Positions 55,930 through 64,000 of a stretch of DNA of 64,000 nucleotides are shown in pieces. Numbering within the stretch: position 1 is the stretch's first letter; every line of letters begins with the position of its first letter. The position numbers were made by a program, and so were the translations under genes. Below the pieces are notes generated by a model. The model was not told where the DNA came from, searched no databases, and saw nothing but the letters and a program-made list of their open reading frames with translations. This stretch comes from Pseudomonas synxantha BG33R (lineage in GTDB: Bacteria > Pseudomonadota > Gammaproteobacteria > Pseudomonadales > Pseudomonadaceae), in assembly GCF_000263715.2 (NCBI RefSeq), contig NZ_CM001514.1:916936-980935 (forward strand), read 5' to 3'.

Positions 55930-57513
55930 ATGACCCACCAGGCCGCCGAAGTCGCGAAACGCCGCACTTTCGCCATTATTTCCCACCCCGATGCCGGTAA
56001 AACCACCATCACCGAAAAGCTGTTGCTGATGGGCAAGGCGATCGCGGTAGCCGGCACGGTGAAATCGCGCAAATCCGACCGCCATGCCACCTCCGACTGG
56101 ATGGAAATGGAAAAACAACGGGGTATTTCCATTACCACGTCGGTCATGCAGTTCCCGTATCGCGACCACATGGTCAACCTGCTCGACACCCCGGGCCACG
56201 AAGACTTCTCCGAAGATACCTACCGCACCCTGACGGCGGTGGACTCGGCATTGATGGTCCTCGACGGCGGTAAGGGCGTTGAGCCACGCACCATTGCGCT
56301 GATGGACGTTTGCCGCCTGCGTGACACGCCGATCGTCAGCTTCATCAACAAACTCGACCGTGATATCCGCGACCCGATCGAGTTGCTGGATGAAATCGAA
56401 GCCGTCCTGAAGATCAAGGCCGCGCCGATTACCTGGCCGATTGGTTGCTACCGCGACTTCAAGGGCGTGTACCACCTGGCCGACGACTACATCATTGTCT
56501 ACACCGCCGGCCATGGTCACGAACGTACCGAAACCAAGATCATTGAAAAGCTCGACTCGGACGAAGCCCGCGCCCATCTGGGTGACGAGTACGACCGTTT
56601 TGTCGACCAACTGGAACTGGTGCAGGGCGCCTGCCACGAATTCAACCAGCAGGAATTCCTCGACGGCCAGTTGACCCCGGTGTTCTTCGGTACCGCCTTG
56701 GGCAACTTCGGCGTCGACCACGTGCTCGACGCGGTAGTGGACTGGGCACCGCGCCCGCTGGCGCGTGTCGCCAACGAGCGCACCGTGGAACCGGTTGAAG
56801 AGAAATTCACCGGCTTTGTGTTCAAGATCCAGGCGAACATGGACCCCAAGCACCGCGACCGTATCGCCTTCATGCGTATCTGCTCCGGCAAATACGAAAA
56901 AGGCATGAAGATGCGCCACGTGCGTACCGGTAAGGACGTGCGCATCGGCGACGCCCTGACGTTCTTCTCCTCCGAGCGTGAACAGCTCGAAGAAGCTTAC
57001 GCCGGCGACATCATCGGCCTGCACAACCACGGCACCATCCAGATCGGTGACACCTTCACCGAAGGCGAAGCGCTGGGCTTTACCGGTATCCCGCACTTCG
57101 CCCCGGAACTGTTCCGCCGCGTGCGCCTGCGCGACCCACTCAAGTCCAAGCAACTGCGCCAAGGTTTGCAGCAATTGGCGGAAGAGGGCGCCACCCAGGT
57201 GTTCTTCCCTGAGCGCAGCAACGACATCATCCTCGGCGCCGTCGGTGTACTGCAGTTCGACGTGGTGGCCAGCCGCTTGAAAGAGGAATACAAGGTCGAA
57301 TGCTCCTACGAGCCGATCACGGTGTATTCCGCACGTTGGATCGAGTGCAGCGACAAAAAGAAGCTAGAGGAATTTTCCAACAAGGCTGTGGAAAACCTCG
57401 CGGTCGACGGCGGCGGTCACCTGACCTACCTGGCCCCGACCCGGGTCAACCTGGCGCTGATGGAAGAGCGCTGGCCGGATGTGAAATTCCGCGCAACCCG
57501 CGAGCACCACTAA
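55930..57513 (+). CDS. prfC: Peptide chain release factor 3
   Basis: A 527-residue GTPase that recycles RF1/RF2 after termination. G1 is HPDAGKTT around residue 24, then the [12 protein letters not shown] switch I region, [18 protein letters not shown] as G3 and NKLDRD as G4. Domains II and III follow. It differs from EF-G by its length and by [11 protein letters not shown]. The start at 55930 ([14 protein letters not shown]) is the family start. Confidence 0.97.
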   Translation: MTHQAAEVAKRRTFAIISHPDAGKTTITEKLLLMGKAIAVAGTVKSRKSDRHATSDWMEMEKQRGISITTSVMQFPYRDHMVNLLDTPGHEDFSEDTYRTLTAVDSALMVLDGGKGVEPRTIALMDVCRLRDTPIVSFINKLDRDIRDPIELLDEIEAVLKIKAAPITWPIGCYRDFKGVYHLADDYIIVYTAGHGHERTETKIIEKLDSDEARAHLGDEYDRFVDQLELVQGACHEFNQQEFLDGQLTPVFFGTALGNFGVDHVLDAVVDWAPRPLARVANERTVEPVEEKFTGFVFKIQANMDPKHRDRIAFMRICSGKYEKGMKMRHVRTGKDVRIGDALTFFSSEREQLEEAYAGDIIGLHNHGTIQIGDTFTEGEALGFTGIPHFAPELFRRVRLRDPLKSKQLRQGLQQLAEEGATQVFFPERSNDIILGAVGVLQFDVVASRLKEEYKVECSYEPITVYSARWIECSDKKKLEEFSNKAVENLAVDGGGHLTYLAPTRVNLALMEERWPDVKFRATREHH

Positions 57514-57532
57514 GGTCTGAGCGTTTGAGAGA

Positions 57533-57562
57533 GGGCGAAGCTGCAATGGCTTCGCCCTTTTT
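57533..57562 (+). terminator. Rho-independent terminator of prfC
   Basis: A 9-bp stem GGGCGAAGC / GCTTCGCCC with a 7-base loop and T-run, 20 bases after the stop. Confidence 0.92.
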
Positions 57563-57660
57563 AATCAATGAGATGAGTTGAAAGTTTCCAGGGCTCGCCC
57601 CTAAGTTGCTCTCTCCAACCGGCCCATCCCCTGTATGTGTTTTCAGAGGTTTATCGATTT

Positions 57661-57678
57661 ACTGTCAGAAATGACAGT
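57661..57678. promoter_or_regulatory. LexA-like palindrome upstream of the 270-aa gene
   Basis: ACTGTCAGAAATGACAGT: a perfect 18-base inverted repeat containing CTGT-N8-ACAG, the LexA/SOS-box core. 83 bases separate it from the ATG at 57762. A TATAAA follows at 57701. The centre (CAGAAATG) is less AT-rich than strong E. coli SOS boxes. Confidence 0.55.
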
Positions 57679-57761
57679 GGTGGGATGTTGCTTGTCAGGC
57701 TATAAAACACCGTAGGCTCAGTCATATACGTTGATTGGTTTTATGCAAAGAGGGTGTTGAC

Positions 57762-58574
57762 ATGATCAGGCAAGCGAAGGCGGATATAGAAGGGGAGTTA
57801 ACTGCACGTATTGGTGGGCAGGATGGTTTTAAAGCTGTGGAGTATTCATTTATATCTGATGTGCAAAATTTTGTAGTGGCGGGATTTTCTGAGGACGGCC
57901 GAAGTCTTTATTTTTCATTTGGTGATAAAAATATTAAACCCGGCATTCATAAGATTTCTGAACAAAGTAAAATTTCAGTTTGGTATAACGCCGGAGCAGG
58001 CTATTCGTGGGTAGCGCTGCAGGACGAAGCCGGAGAGTTGGAAATTAAAGAAATTTCTTTCCCTGAAAATCCTCGAGTGGATTTTACGTTTCACTTTAAT
58101 GCGAAGCAATTTCAGGGTGATGATACAGTGCTCGTATTCGATGGCGCGGCAACACTGAGAACTGTTGCAGCGTTGGCTACCACCGGAACGTTTAACGCGT
58201 ATGTTAAAGACGGCCCAAGTTTCAGCGCAGATACGTTGTATTTCTTTTCTGAAGGCTCCGATTTTACTTTCGGTGGGGAGAGCAGCAAAGATGCTCGGCG
58301 CGGCGTGTTTTTCTATTTAGACTTTTTCAATATCGAAGAGCGCAGCTACGATATAGCAGAGGGCAATAAAGTCTATGCGTGGTACAACCCTGGCGAAGCG
58401 CATGCCAGCTGGCCGGCGACGGAAGGGACGCTGGTTATAAAGTCGTTCTCCCTGGCGGGGCGCGCTTATATAAAGTTCGACTACCAGTTGACGGCCATGG
58501 ATAGGATAGGAGGAGAGCAGGTCAACATTTCGGGAAGTGCTGAACTCACCGGTTTTTCCCGTAAGGCTCCATAG
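57762..58574 (+). CDS. Unknown protein with two tandem copies of one beta-rich domain
   Basis: 270 residues, no signal peptide, rich in aromatic and beta-forming residues. The frame is visibly AT-richer than its neighbours. Two halves align: residues about 30-135 and 150-265 share KISVWYNAGAGYSWVALQDE / KVYAWYNPGEAHASWPATEG, then GELEIKEISF / GTLVIKSFSL and VDFTFHFNA / AYIKFDYQLTA. The second half also resembles the 136-aa product at 61797. ATG 57762 has AGAGGG upstream; an open frame from 57735 is less likely. I do not recognise the family. LexA-like site upstream. Probable acquired gene. Confidence 0.75.
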   Translation: MIRQAKADIEGELTARIGGQDGFKAVEYSFISDVQNFVVAGFSEDGRSLYFSFGDKNIKPGIHKISEQSKISVWYNAGAGYSWVALQDEAGELEIKEISFPENPRVDFTFHFNAKQFQGDDTVLVFDGAATLRTVAALATTGTFNAYVKDGPSFSADTLYFFSEGSDFTFGGESSKDARRGVFFYLDFFNIEERSYDIAEGNKVYAWYNPGEAHASWPATEGTLVIKSFSLAGRAYIKFDYQLTAMDRIGGEQVNISGSAELTGFSRKAP

Positions 58575-58750
58575 GCCCAGCCGGCGCCAAAGGAGGACGC
58601 TCAGACCCCATATAACAAAGGGCACGACAGTGCCAGGTTCGACGACGACGAACTTGATGCCTGGCGAAAACGTGGGGTCGGGACTAGCGTAAACACTGGC
58701 GGCGGTAGACCGCTGCCTTGCGGGATCCTACTGAGTGGAGGGAATCGATC

Positions 58751-58990
58751 ATGAGTATTTTTCAGCGAATCGTGCTGTTGATGAAGGTACTGGTGCTGTT
58801 GTCGTTGGGGATGTCGACGGCCTGGGCGCATAACCCGGTGCAGAGCGCGGCGATGGAGCAGAGTGGTAAGAGCATGGACTTGCAGTTAGCCAAGTCTGAA
58901 GCCGAACCAGGCGATCAAGGCCAGGGCGGCAGCGAGGGCGACGACGACTCCACCACTGACGACGCGGAGGACGGCGATAGCCAGACTTAG
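58751..58990 (+). CDS. Small secreted acidic protein
   Basis: 79 residues. Sec signal MSIFQRIVLLMKVLVLLSLG to about AWA, then a mature part of about 52 residues that turns into a disordered acidic tail (EGDDDSTTDDAEDGDSQT). The tail could bind cations or calcium. No family recognised. It lies 176 bases after the 270-aa gene, with no clear gene in between, and is followed by a terminator. Confidence 0.6.
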   Translation: MSIFQRIVLLMKVLVLLSLGMSTAWAHNPVQSAAMEQSGKSMDLQLAKSEAEPGDQGQGGSEGDDDSTTDDAEDGDSQT

Positions 58991-59017
58991 GTCAGCTCAC
59001 AAGAAAGCGCCTCAAGC

Positions 59018-59050
59018 AATGCCTTGGAGACGTTCTCCAAGGCATTTTTA
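59018..59050 (+). terminator. Rho-independent terminator after the 79-aa gene
   Basis: A 13-bp stem AATGCCTTGGAGA / TCTCCAAGGCATT with loop CGT, then TTTT. It is oriented for the plus strand and sits between convergent genes. Confidence 0.88.
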
Positions 59051-59067
59051 TTGGTCGCGTATTGCGA

Positions 59068-61326
59068 TCAGAACGACGTTGTTACCGACGCAAAGTAAGC
59101 CCGGCCCGGCTCGTTATAGGTCTGTGCACCGGCATCCTCGGCATTGCCTTTGCGCGACAGGCGCTTGTCCAGCAGGTTGTTGATACCGACACGCACGCTC
59201 AAGTTTTTGCTGAACTCATAACCACTGCTCAGTCCCATCAGCCCATACGGGTCGACATCCTGCTGGGCGCTGCGGTCATAGCTGTTGGCGCTGCGTGAGT
59301 TGAGTGTCGGCGCTTCTTGCTTGCCGTAGTAGGTGCCGCTGACCTGGAAGGACAGCTTGTCGGTGGCTTGCCAGTCCAGCGTGGTGTTGACGGTGTACTT
59401 GGGGATGATGCTCAACGGCTCGCCGGTGTCCTTGTCCTTGGAGTCGATCATGTAGGTCAGGTTGGTGTTCCAGTCCAGATCGCTGCGCAGGCTTACGAAC
59501 AGGTTGCCTTCAACCCCCTGGACCAGGGCGGGCCCGCTGTTTTCCCACTCCAGCACGCGGCGACCATTGCCCAGGCGGAACGCCGCCTCGTTACTGGCAT
59601 TGATCTTGTTCTTGTAGTCATTACGGAAGTACGTCGCGCTGGTGCGCCAGGTGCCCTTGTCGAAGGCGAGGCCGATTTCCTTGTTGACGCTGATTTCCGG
59701 CTTCAGGTCGCGATTACCCACCAGGTAACAACCGCCCATATTCGCTTCGCTGGCATTGCAGCCATTGCCACGGCTGTACAGCAGGTAGTTCGGGTTGGAC
59801 TGATACAAGTTTGGGGTCTTGTACGCGCGGGCGATACCGCCCTTGAGGCTCAGTTCATCGGTCAACTGGTGCGAGGCGTTGAAGCTGGGGCTCCAGTTGC
59901 CGCCGAATTCTTCATGGTCGTCGTAGCGCAGGCCAGGGGTGATGATGGTCTTGCTGCCCAGTTCGATGTTGTCCTCGGCAAACAAGGCATAGCTCGATGC
60001 GGTGGTCTTGGTGCTGTTGCGGCTGACGCCGGGGATGGCGGGGACGCCGCCGGTGCCCGGGTCATAAGTTTGCGGGCGCAACGAACCTGGATCGTTCATC
60101 GACTCGTAGAGGTATTCGCTGCCCAGGGTCAGTACCTGTTCGGCACCCAAGCTCAGGGGCAGGTTGACCTCGGCAGTGGCCCGGGTGTTACGCAGGCGTG
60201 ATTCGAAACGCCCGGCGCTGGCCGAAGGCGCGCCCTCGCCGGATCCGGCCAGGCCTTCGTTGAGACGCTCATTGCGGGTCAGGTCGTGGGTCAGCGAGGC
60301 CAGGGTCGAGCCCCAGTCAAATTCGCCGCGGTGCGTGGCCGAGAAGCTGCTGCGTTGAATCACGCTGGTTTCCTTGCCCACCAGGCTTTCAACGAATGCG
60401 CCACCGCCGTTGAGCATGGTATCGCCGGCGAAAATATTGCCCTGGCGGCTATAGCTGGCTTCCAGGTCGAGGGTTTGCTCGGGGGTGAATTGCCAGCTCA
60501 GCAAGCCATTGACGTCTTTATTGCGCACGCCCTCGCGGCCAGCGACCAAAGAATCAGGCGTCGCTTGAGCTGCGCGGTTGATGTCGGCGTCATCCGCGTC
60601 GGTCTTGTTCAGTCCGCCATAGACACGGAATGCGAGACTGTCGGTCAGCGGGCCGCTGAGGTTGAAGTTGGTACGTTTGCTTGCGCCTTCGGCGTCATTT
60701 TCGGGGAAGGCGGTGTAGGCGGTCAGCGAACCGTGCAATTGGTCGGTCGGGCGTTTGGTGATGATGTTGATCACCCCGCCCATGGCCCCGGAGCCATAAC
60801 GAGCGGCGGCCGGGCCGCGCAGGATTTCAATGCGCTCGACTTCTTCGGCCGGCACCCAGTTGGTTTCGCCACGGGTATCACGGTCACCGCTCCAGCCATA
60901 ACGCACGGCGTTGCGTGAGGTGGAGGGTTTGCCATCGATCAGGATCAGGGTGTTTTCCGGGCCCATGCCGCGCAGGTCGATCTGACGGTTATTACCGCGG
61001 CTGCCGCTGGAACTGTTGCCGGTCAGATTGACGCCTGGCTCGCGGCGGATGATCTCCGACAGGTCGTTGCTGGGCGGGCGTTTCTTGATGTCCTCGGCGG
61101 TGATGATCGACACGCCGGGTGCTTGCTTGAGTTCTTCGGCAGCGGTGCCCAGCACGCGCGTCTCGCCCAGCACCAAGGCCTGGGGCGTGCCATCTACAGG
61201 CAGGTCTGTCGCTTCGATTGGCACTTTATCGCGTTCTTTCTCCATACCCTCCGCCAGCAGCGCGGGGGACGAAAGGGTAGCGATAAACGCCAGCGAGAGA
61301 TGGCTGAGCCTGAAGTGAGACGACAT
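59068..61326 (-). CDS. pfeA: TonB-dependent ferric enterobactin-type receptor (PfeA/FepA)
   Basis: A 752-residue outer-membrane receptor. Signal peptide to about LLAEG, a TonB-box-like region (ALVLGETRVLG), plug (NDLSEIIRREPGVNLTGN, RNNRQIDLRGMGPENTLILIDG) and barrel ending SVTTSF. The loop CNASEANMGGCYLVGNRDLKPE and the plug closely resemble PfeA/FepA. The start is ATG 61326 with AGGA upstream; GTG 61332 is open. The pfeRS-type two-component genes found with PAO1 pfeA are not here; a Fur box is. Confidence 0.87.
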   Translation of the reverse strand: MSSHFRLSHLSLAFIATLSSPALLAEGMEKERDKVPIEATDLPVDGTPQALVLGETRVLGTAAEELKQAPGVSIITAEDIKKRPPSNDLSEIIRREPGVNLTGNSSSGSRGNNRQIDLRGMGPENTLILIDGKPSTSRNAVRYGWSGDRDTRGETNWVPAEEVERIEILRGPAAARYGSGAMGGVINIITKRPTDQLHGSLTAYTAFPENDAEGASKRTNFNLSGPLTDSLAFRVYGGLNKTDADDADINRAAQATPDSLVAGREGVRNKDVNGLLSWQFTPEQTLDLEASYSRQGNIFAGDTMLNGGGAFVESLVGKETSVIQRSSFSATHRGEFDWGSTLASLTHDLTRNERLNEGLAGSGEGAPSASAGRFESRLRNTRATAEVNLPLSLGAEQVLTLGSEYLYESMNDPGSLRPQTYDPGTGGVPAIPGVSRNSTKTTASSYALFAEDNIELGSKTIITPGLRYDDHEEFGGNWSPSFNASHQLTDELSLKGGIARAYKTPNLYQSNPNYLLYSRGNGCNASEANMGGCYLVGNRDLKPEISVNKEIGLAFDKGTWRTSATYFRNDYKNKINASNEAAFRLGNGRRVLEWENSGPALVQGVEGNLFVSLRSDLDWNTNLTYMIDSKDKDTGEPLSIIPKYTVNTTLDWQATDKLSFQVSGTYYGKQEAPTLNSRSANSYDRSAQQDVDPYGLMGLSSGYEFSKNLSVRVGINNLLDKRLSRKGNAEDAGAQTYNEPGRAYFASVTTSF

Positions 61327-61419
61327 ATCCACAAAGTCCTTTAGGAGGGGCGATTGAACGAGATGCGTCTGAATTGCGTTTGTTTGGGGTCAGCATCCAG
61401 CGCTCTCTTGGTGCTCAAA

Positions 61420-61434
61420 TGATATTGATTATCA
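61420..61434. promoter_or_regulatory. Fur box of pfeA
   Basis: TGATATTGATTATCA matches the 7-1-7 Fur consensus TGATAATnATTATCA at all but one position. It lies about 95 bases upstream of the pfeA start. The 470-base gap from pfeA to the 136-aa gene holds this site and the LexA-like site but no gene. Confidence 0.9.
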
Positions 61435-61699
61435 AACAAAAGTAAATTGCATTTACAATCTATACACTTCGAAATGGCTCTGGCTCAAGGCCCTCATGGG
61501 CAGGAGCGGAGGACTGCGGACTCTTCCCTGTGTGTTTTGTTAAAAAGCCATACGCTTGAGATACGCTGTCCCGCGCAAAAACGAAAAATCCCCCCGACAA
61601 GACCGATGCGCATGCCTGAGTCTGGATCAACAGCAGTGTTAACAGGATGTTGAATGCGTAATGCACTCACGTGGTGAAACTTCACCGGGGGCGCCGATT

Positions 61700-61725
61700 G
61701 TCAACTGTTGAGTCTGACAGTTGAC
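61700..61725. promoter_or_regulatory. LexA-like palindrome upstream of the 136-aa gene
   Basis: GTCAACTGT-TGAGTCTG-ACAGTTGAC: 9-bp perfect arms enclosing CTGT-N8-ACAG. It ends 71 bases before the ATG at 61797. A possible -35 (TTGACG, 61721) overlaps its right arm, with TACTTT 17 bases on, a typical repressor position. Confidence 0.55.
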
Positions 61726-61796
61726 GTCTGGGTAGAGGCCTCCTACTTTCAAATCAAGGACGGCATTTGATCCGTCTGGAAGGTGGAGATAAGGTA

Positions 61797-62207
61797 ATGT
61801 CAGAGATTAAGGATATGGAAAGTTTTTTGCGTAATGCCACAGGCGAATTCATATATACCGGTCATAATGGTACTTACGTAGACCCTCGTTATAAATTTGC
61901 GTATTTTGGTTCGGAGAGTGACCCGTATGCTGTTTTTGTCGGTCGCGATACAAGTACGGGTCAATACGCAACAGGTGTACATATCATTTTTATGAAACGC
62001 TTGGATTTTGCGGACTTTGACGTGCCTGTTAGCCCCGAGGTGTCTGCCGGGTTTGACTCGAGAGGGGTTGCATTGGAGACTGTCTCCGGAAGGATAAGTG
62101 GGATGTTTAGTAATTCGAGGAAAAAAGCTGTGATTGCTTTTGACTTTATTACGAGACAAGGAACCAACAGTTGGACAGTAAAGGGGTATCTTAGACTGTC
62201 GGCATAA
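61797..62207 (+). CDS. Unknown 136-aa protein, probable relative of the 57762 product
   Basis: 136 residues, AT-rich frame, no signal peptide. The pattern TGEFIYTGHNGTYVDPRYKFAYFGSESDPYAVF ... TGVHIIFMKRLDFADFDV runs parallel to the second half of the 270-aa protein (TGTFNAYVKDG ... LYFFSEGSDFTF ... RGVFFYLDFFNIEERSYDI). The ends AVIAFDFITR ... VKGYLRLSA and YIKFDYQLTA ... ISGSAELTG also correspond. Start ATG 61797 with GGAG eight bases upstream. Function unknown. Confidence 0.7.
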   Translation: MSEIKDMESFLRNATGEFIYTGHNGTYVDPRYKFAYFGSESDPYAVFVGRDTSTGQYATGVHIIFMKRLDFADFDVPVSPEVSAGFDSRGVALETVSGRISGMFSNSRKKAVIAFDFITRQGTNSWTVKGYLRLSA

Positions 62208-62243
62208 TCTGTTTCTGTGGTGAGTGCGACATAGCGTTTAAGT

Positions 62244-62278
62244 TGCTGTGCCGTGCCGTGCCGTGCTGTGCTGTGCTG
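62244..62278. repeat. Pentanucleotide tandem repeat (TGCYG)7
   Basis: Seven units in a row: TGCTG, three of TGCCG, three of TGCTG. It lies 37 bases after the 136-aa gene, outside any gene. The rest of the 360-base gap to dppF shows only a terminator and a REP. Confidence 0.85.
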
Positions 62279-62451
62279 AGCGTTGGCGTAGTTAAGGTCA
62301 TGGCGTCTCAATAGTGAGGCGGAAACTATAAAGAGAGTGAAGCTTTCAAGGCGTTGTTTCGTTTGTGATGGGCTAATAAAAATAATGCGCTAAATAAGTG
62401 TGTTAAAAAAAAGCAGTATTTAATTGCCCGGATGAGCCACACTGGGTTTGC

Positions 62452-62503
62452 GCGAAAATAAAGCCCCTCCGGCCAGACTGATGCGCAATCTGGCGGGAAG
62501 GGC
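62452..62503 (-). terminator. Terminator of the dpp operon
   Basis: A long imperfect stem GCCCCTCCGGCCAGA / TCTGGCGGGAAGGGC (62463-62503), followed on the minus strand by TTTATTTTCG. It lies about 70 bases past the dppF stop. Confidence 0.75.
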
Positions 62504-62529
62504 GGTAGAACTCGATATCACGTGCCCAT

Positions 62530-62549
62530 TGGGAGCAAGCCTGCTCCCA
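62530..62549. repeat. Short REP-like palindrome
   Basis: TGGGAGCA-AGCC-TGCTCCCA, the core of the REP family without the long G-run arms. It lies between dppF and its terminator. Confidence 0.65.
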
Positions 62550-62569
62550 CAGAGGGGAACAGTGTTGCT

Positions 62570-63541
62570 TCAGGCCACGAATTGCTCCGCATAGTGGCAA
62601 GCCACCTGCCGATTATCCAATGGTCGCAACAGCGGCTCTTCGCTGCTGCATCGCTCGGTCGCATACGGGCAGCGCTTGTGGAATGCGCAGCCAGGTGGCG
62701 GGTTCAGCGGGTTGGGCAGTTCGCCAACGATCTTGATCTTCGGCTTGTTCGGGTCCGGGTGAATGGTCGGGGTGGCCGACAGCAGCGCCTGGGTGTAAGG
62801 GTGCAGCGGGCGGGCGTAGATGTCTTCCTTGGGGCCTACTTCCACCGGGCGGCCGAGGTACATCACCATCACATCGTCGGCAACGTGTTGCACCACCGCC
62901 AGGTTGTGGGAGATGAACACGTAGGCGGTGTTGAATTCCTGCTGCAAATCCATGAACAGGTTGAGCACCTGGGCCTGGATCGACACGTCCAGCGCCGAGG
63001 TCGGTTCGTCCGCCACCAACACTTTGGGTTGCAGCATCATCGCCCTGGCCAGTGCGATACGTTGGCGCTGACCACCGGAGAACATGTGCGGGTAGCGCTG
63101 ATAATGCTCAGGGCGCAGGCCCACTTGCTTCATCATCGCCTGGACTTTTTCGCGGCGCTCGGCGGCGGACAGGTTGGTGTTGATCAGCAACGGCTCCGCC
63201 AGTTGATCACCGACTTTCTGGCGTGGGTTCAACGACGCATACGGGCTTTGGAACACCATCTGCACGTCTTTACGCAATTGCTTGCGCTGGGCCTTGTCGG
63301 CACCGGCCACTTCCTGGCCGGCGATTTTCAACGAGCCCGAAGACGGCTCTTCAATCAGCGTGAGGGCACGGGCCAGGGTGGATTTGCCGCAACCCGACTC
63401 GCCCACCACCGCGAGGGTCTTGCCGGCTTCCAGCTCAAAGGACACGCCATTGAGAGCACGCACGGTGGCGTGGCCCTTGAACAGGCCACGGGACACTTCA
63501 TAGTGACGGGTGAGGTCGCGGGCGGTAAGTACGACGGCCAT
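62570..63541 (-). CDS. dppF: Dipeptide/oligopeptide ABC importer ATPase DppF
   Basis: 323 residues. Walker A GESGCGKST, signature FSGGQRQRIALARA, Walker B VLVADEPTSALD. The C-terminal oligopeptide-transporter extension (NPLNPPPGCAFHKRCPYATERC) carries the cysteines seen in this subfamily, some members of which hold an iron-sulfur cluster. Its ATG shares one base with the dppD stop (TAATG). DppF versus OppF is chosen by overall similarity. Confidence 0.88.
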   Translation of the reverse strand: MAVVLTARDLTRHYEVSRGLFKGHATVRALNGVSFELEAGKTLAVVGESGCGKSTLARALTLIEEPSSGSLKIAGQEVAGADKAQRKQLRKDVQMVFQSPYASLNPRQKVGDQLAEPLLINTNLSAAERREKVQAMMKQVGLRPEHYQRYPHMFSGGQRQRIALARAMMLQPKVLVADEPTSALDVSIQAQVLNLFMDLQQEFNTAYVFISHNLAVVQHVADDVMVMYLGRPVEVGPKEDIYARPLHPYTQALLSATPTIHPDPNKPKIKIVGELPNPLNPPPGCAFHKRCPYATERCSSEEPLLRPLDNRQVACHYAEQFVA

Positions 63542-64000
63542 TACGCCACCTCCTGGTTCAGCGGGTAGAAGCAGCGGGCGAGGCTGTTGCTTTTCGGGTC
63601 AAGGCTTGGACGCTGGGCGCGGCAGGAGTCCTGCACATACGGGCAGCGCGGTGACAGCAAGCAGCCCTGCGGACGGTCATAGCGGCCGGGAACGATGCCC
63701 GGCAGCGTGGCCAGGCGCGTGGCGCCGAGGCTGTGCTCGGGAATCGCCTTGAGCAACGCTTCGCTGTACGGGTGCGCCGGGATGTCGAACAGTTGCGGCA
63801 CCTGGCCGACTTCCACCGCTTGGCCTGCGTACATCACGCACACGCGCTGGGCAGTTTCAGCCACCACCGCGAGGTCGTGAGTGATCAGCACCAGGCCCAT
63901 GTTCTGTTCTTTTTGCAGCGCCAGCAGCAGCTCCATGATCTGCGCCTGGATGGTCACGTCCAGCGCAGTGGTCGGCTCATCGGCGATCAGCAGTTTGGGC
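63541..64000 (-). CDS. dppD: Dipeptide ABC importer ATPase DppD, C-terminal part (partial)
   Basis: The reading frame is open to the window edge. The visible 152 residues begin at Walker B ([20 protein letters not shown]), then the switch His ([10 protein letters not shown]) and the oligopeptide-transporter tail ([15 protein letters not shown]). The N-terminal half with Walker A lies outside the window. It is translationally coupled to dppF. Confidence 0.88.
   Translation of the reverse strand, partial: PKLLIADEPTTALDVTIQAQIMELLLALQKEQNMGLVLITHDLAVVAETAQRVCVMYAGQAVEVGQVPQLFDIPAHPYSEALLKAIPEHSLGATRLATLPGIVPGRYDRPQGCLLSPRCPYVQDSCRAQRPSLDPKSNSLARCFYPLNQEVA

Noticed and set aside
57701..57706. 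TATAAA as the -10 box of the 270-aa gene
   Set aside because: No -35-like hexamer at 15-19 bases; the promoter could not be assigned with confidence.
62244..62278. CRISPR-like array
   Set aside because: Units are 5 bases with no spacers; a simple tandem repeat. No cas genes in the window.

Overview
The window looks like the chromosome of a fluorescent Pseudomonas, most likely of the P. fluorescens group. Gene order follows the P. aeruginosa PAO1 stretch from rpsT to the speC-type decarboxylase closely. The spacers carry the GTGGGAGGGGGCTTGC REP/REPIN repeats familiar from the P. fluorescens group, and the coding sequence is GC-rich. No prophage, insertion sequence, CRISPR array or rRNA operon was seen.

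Region by region. (1) 1-8.4 kb is housekeeping: the tail of slyD, rpsT, murJ, then the ribF-ileS-lspA-fkpB run and ispH. (2) 8.3-12.6 kb holds minor pilins (FimT/FimU-like, PilV, PilW, PilX, PilE), glycine oxidase thiO and a small PP0621-like protein. (3) 12.7-19.1 kb holds bamD, divergent rluD-pgeF, clpB with a textbook heat-shock promoter, and a tRNA cluster (Asn, Pro, Lys, Pro). (4) 19.1-22.6 kb holds ndh, two conserved small proteins and a CbiM-like membrane protein. (5) 22.6-27.6 kb holds pilC-pilD-coaE-yacG divergent from pilA, a tRNA-Thr and nadC. (6) 27.8-36.4 kb holds a DUF1631 protein, ampD-ampE, a chemoreceptor, tatD and cra. (7) 36.5-42.2 kb is the complete fructose PTS (fruB-fruK-fruA) behind a perfect Cra operator. 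(8) 42.3-50.5 kb holds a Tat-exported PhoD phosphatase and the iron-uptake set piuB, piuA, piuC plus a Sel1 protein. (9) 50.5-55.6 kb holds an ornithine/lysine decarboxylase with a hairpin leader and a four-gene betaine-type ABC importer. (10) 55.9-57.5 kb is prfC. (11) 57.7-62.3 kb is an accessory island. It has two AT-richer genes of unknown function around a small secreted acidic protein and an enterobactin-type TonB receptor with a near-perfect Fur box. (12) 62.5 kb to the end is the dppF/dppD end of a peptide ABC importer.

Two themes stand out. First, type IV pilus genes are present in their usual places, but pilB, pilY1/pilY2 and pilS/pilR are missing from the positions they hold in PAO1, so the system looks reduced or rewired. 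Second, the two unknown genes at 57.8 and 61.8 kb appear to share a protein domain (twice in the first, once in the second). Each is preceded at a similar distance by the same ACTGT-N8-ACAGT palindrome, which matches the core of a LexA/SOS box. This pair is the best candidate here for an undescribed system.

Protein family calls rest on motifs and remembered family features; no database search was run. Start codons were moved from the longest open frame wherever a ribosome-binding site or family length argued for it, and this is stated in the entries.
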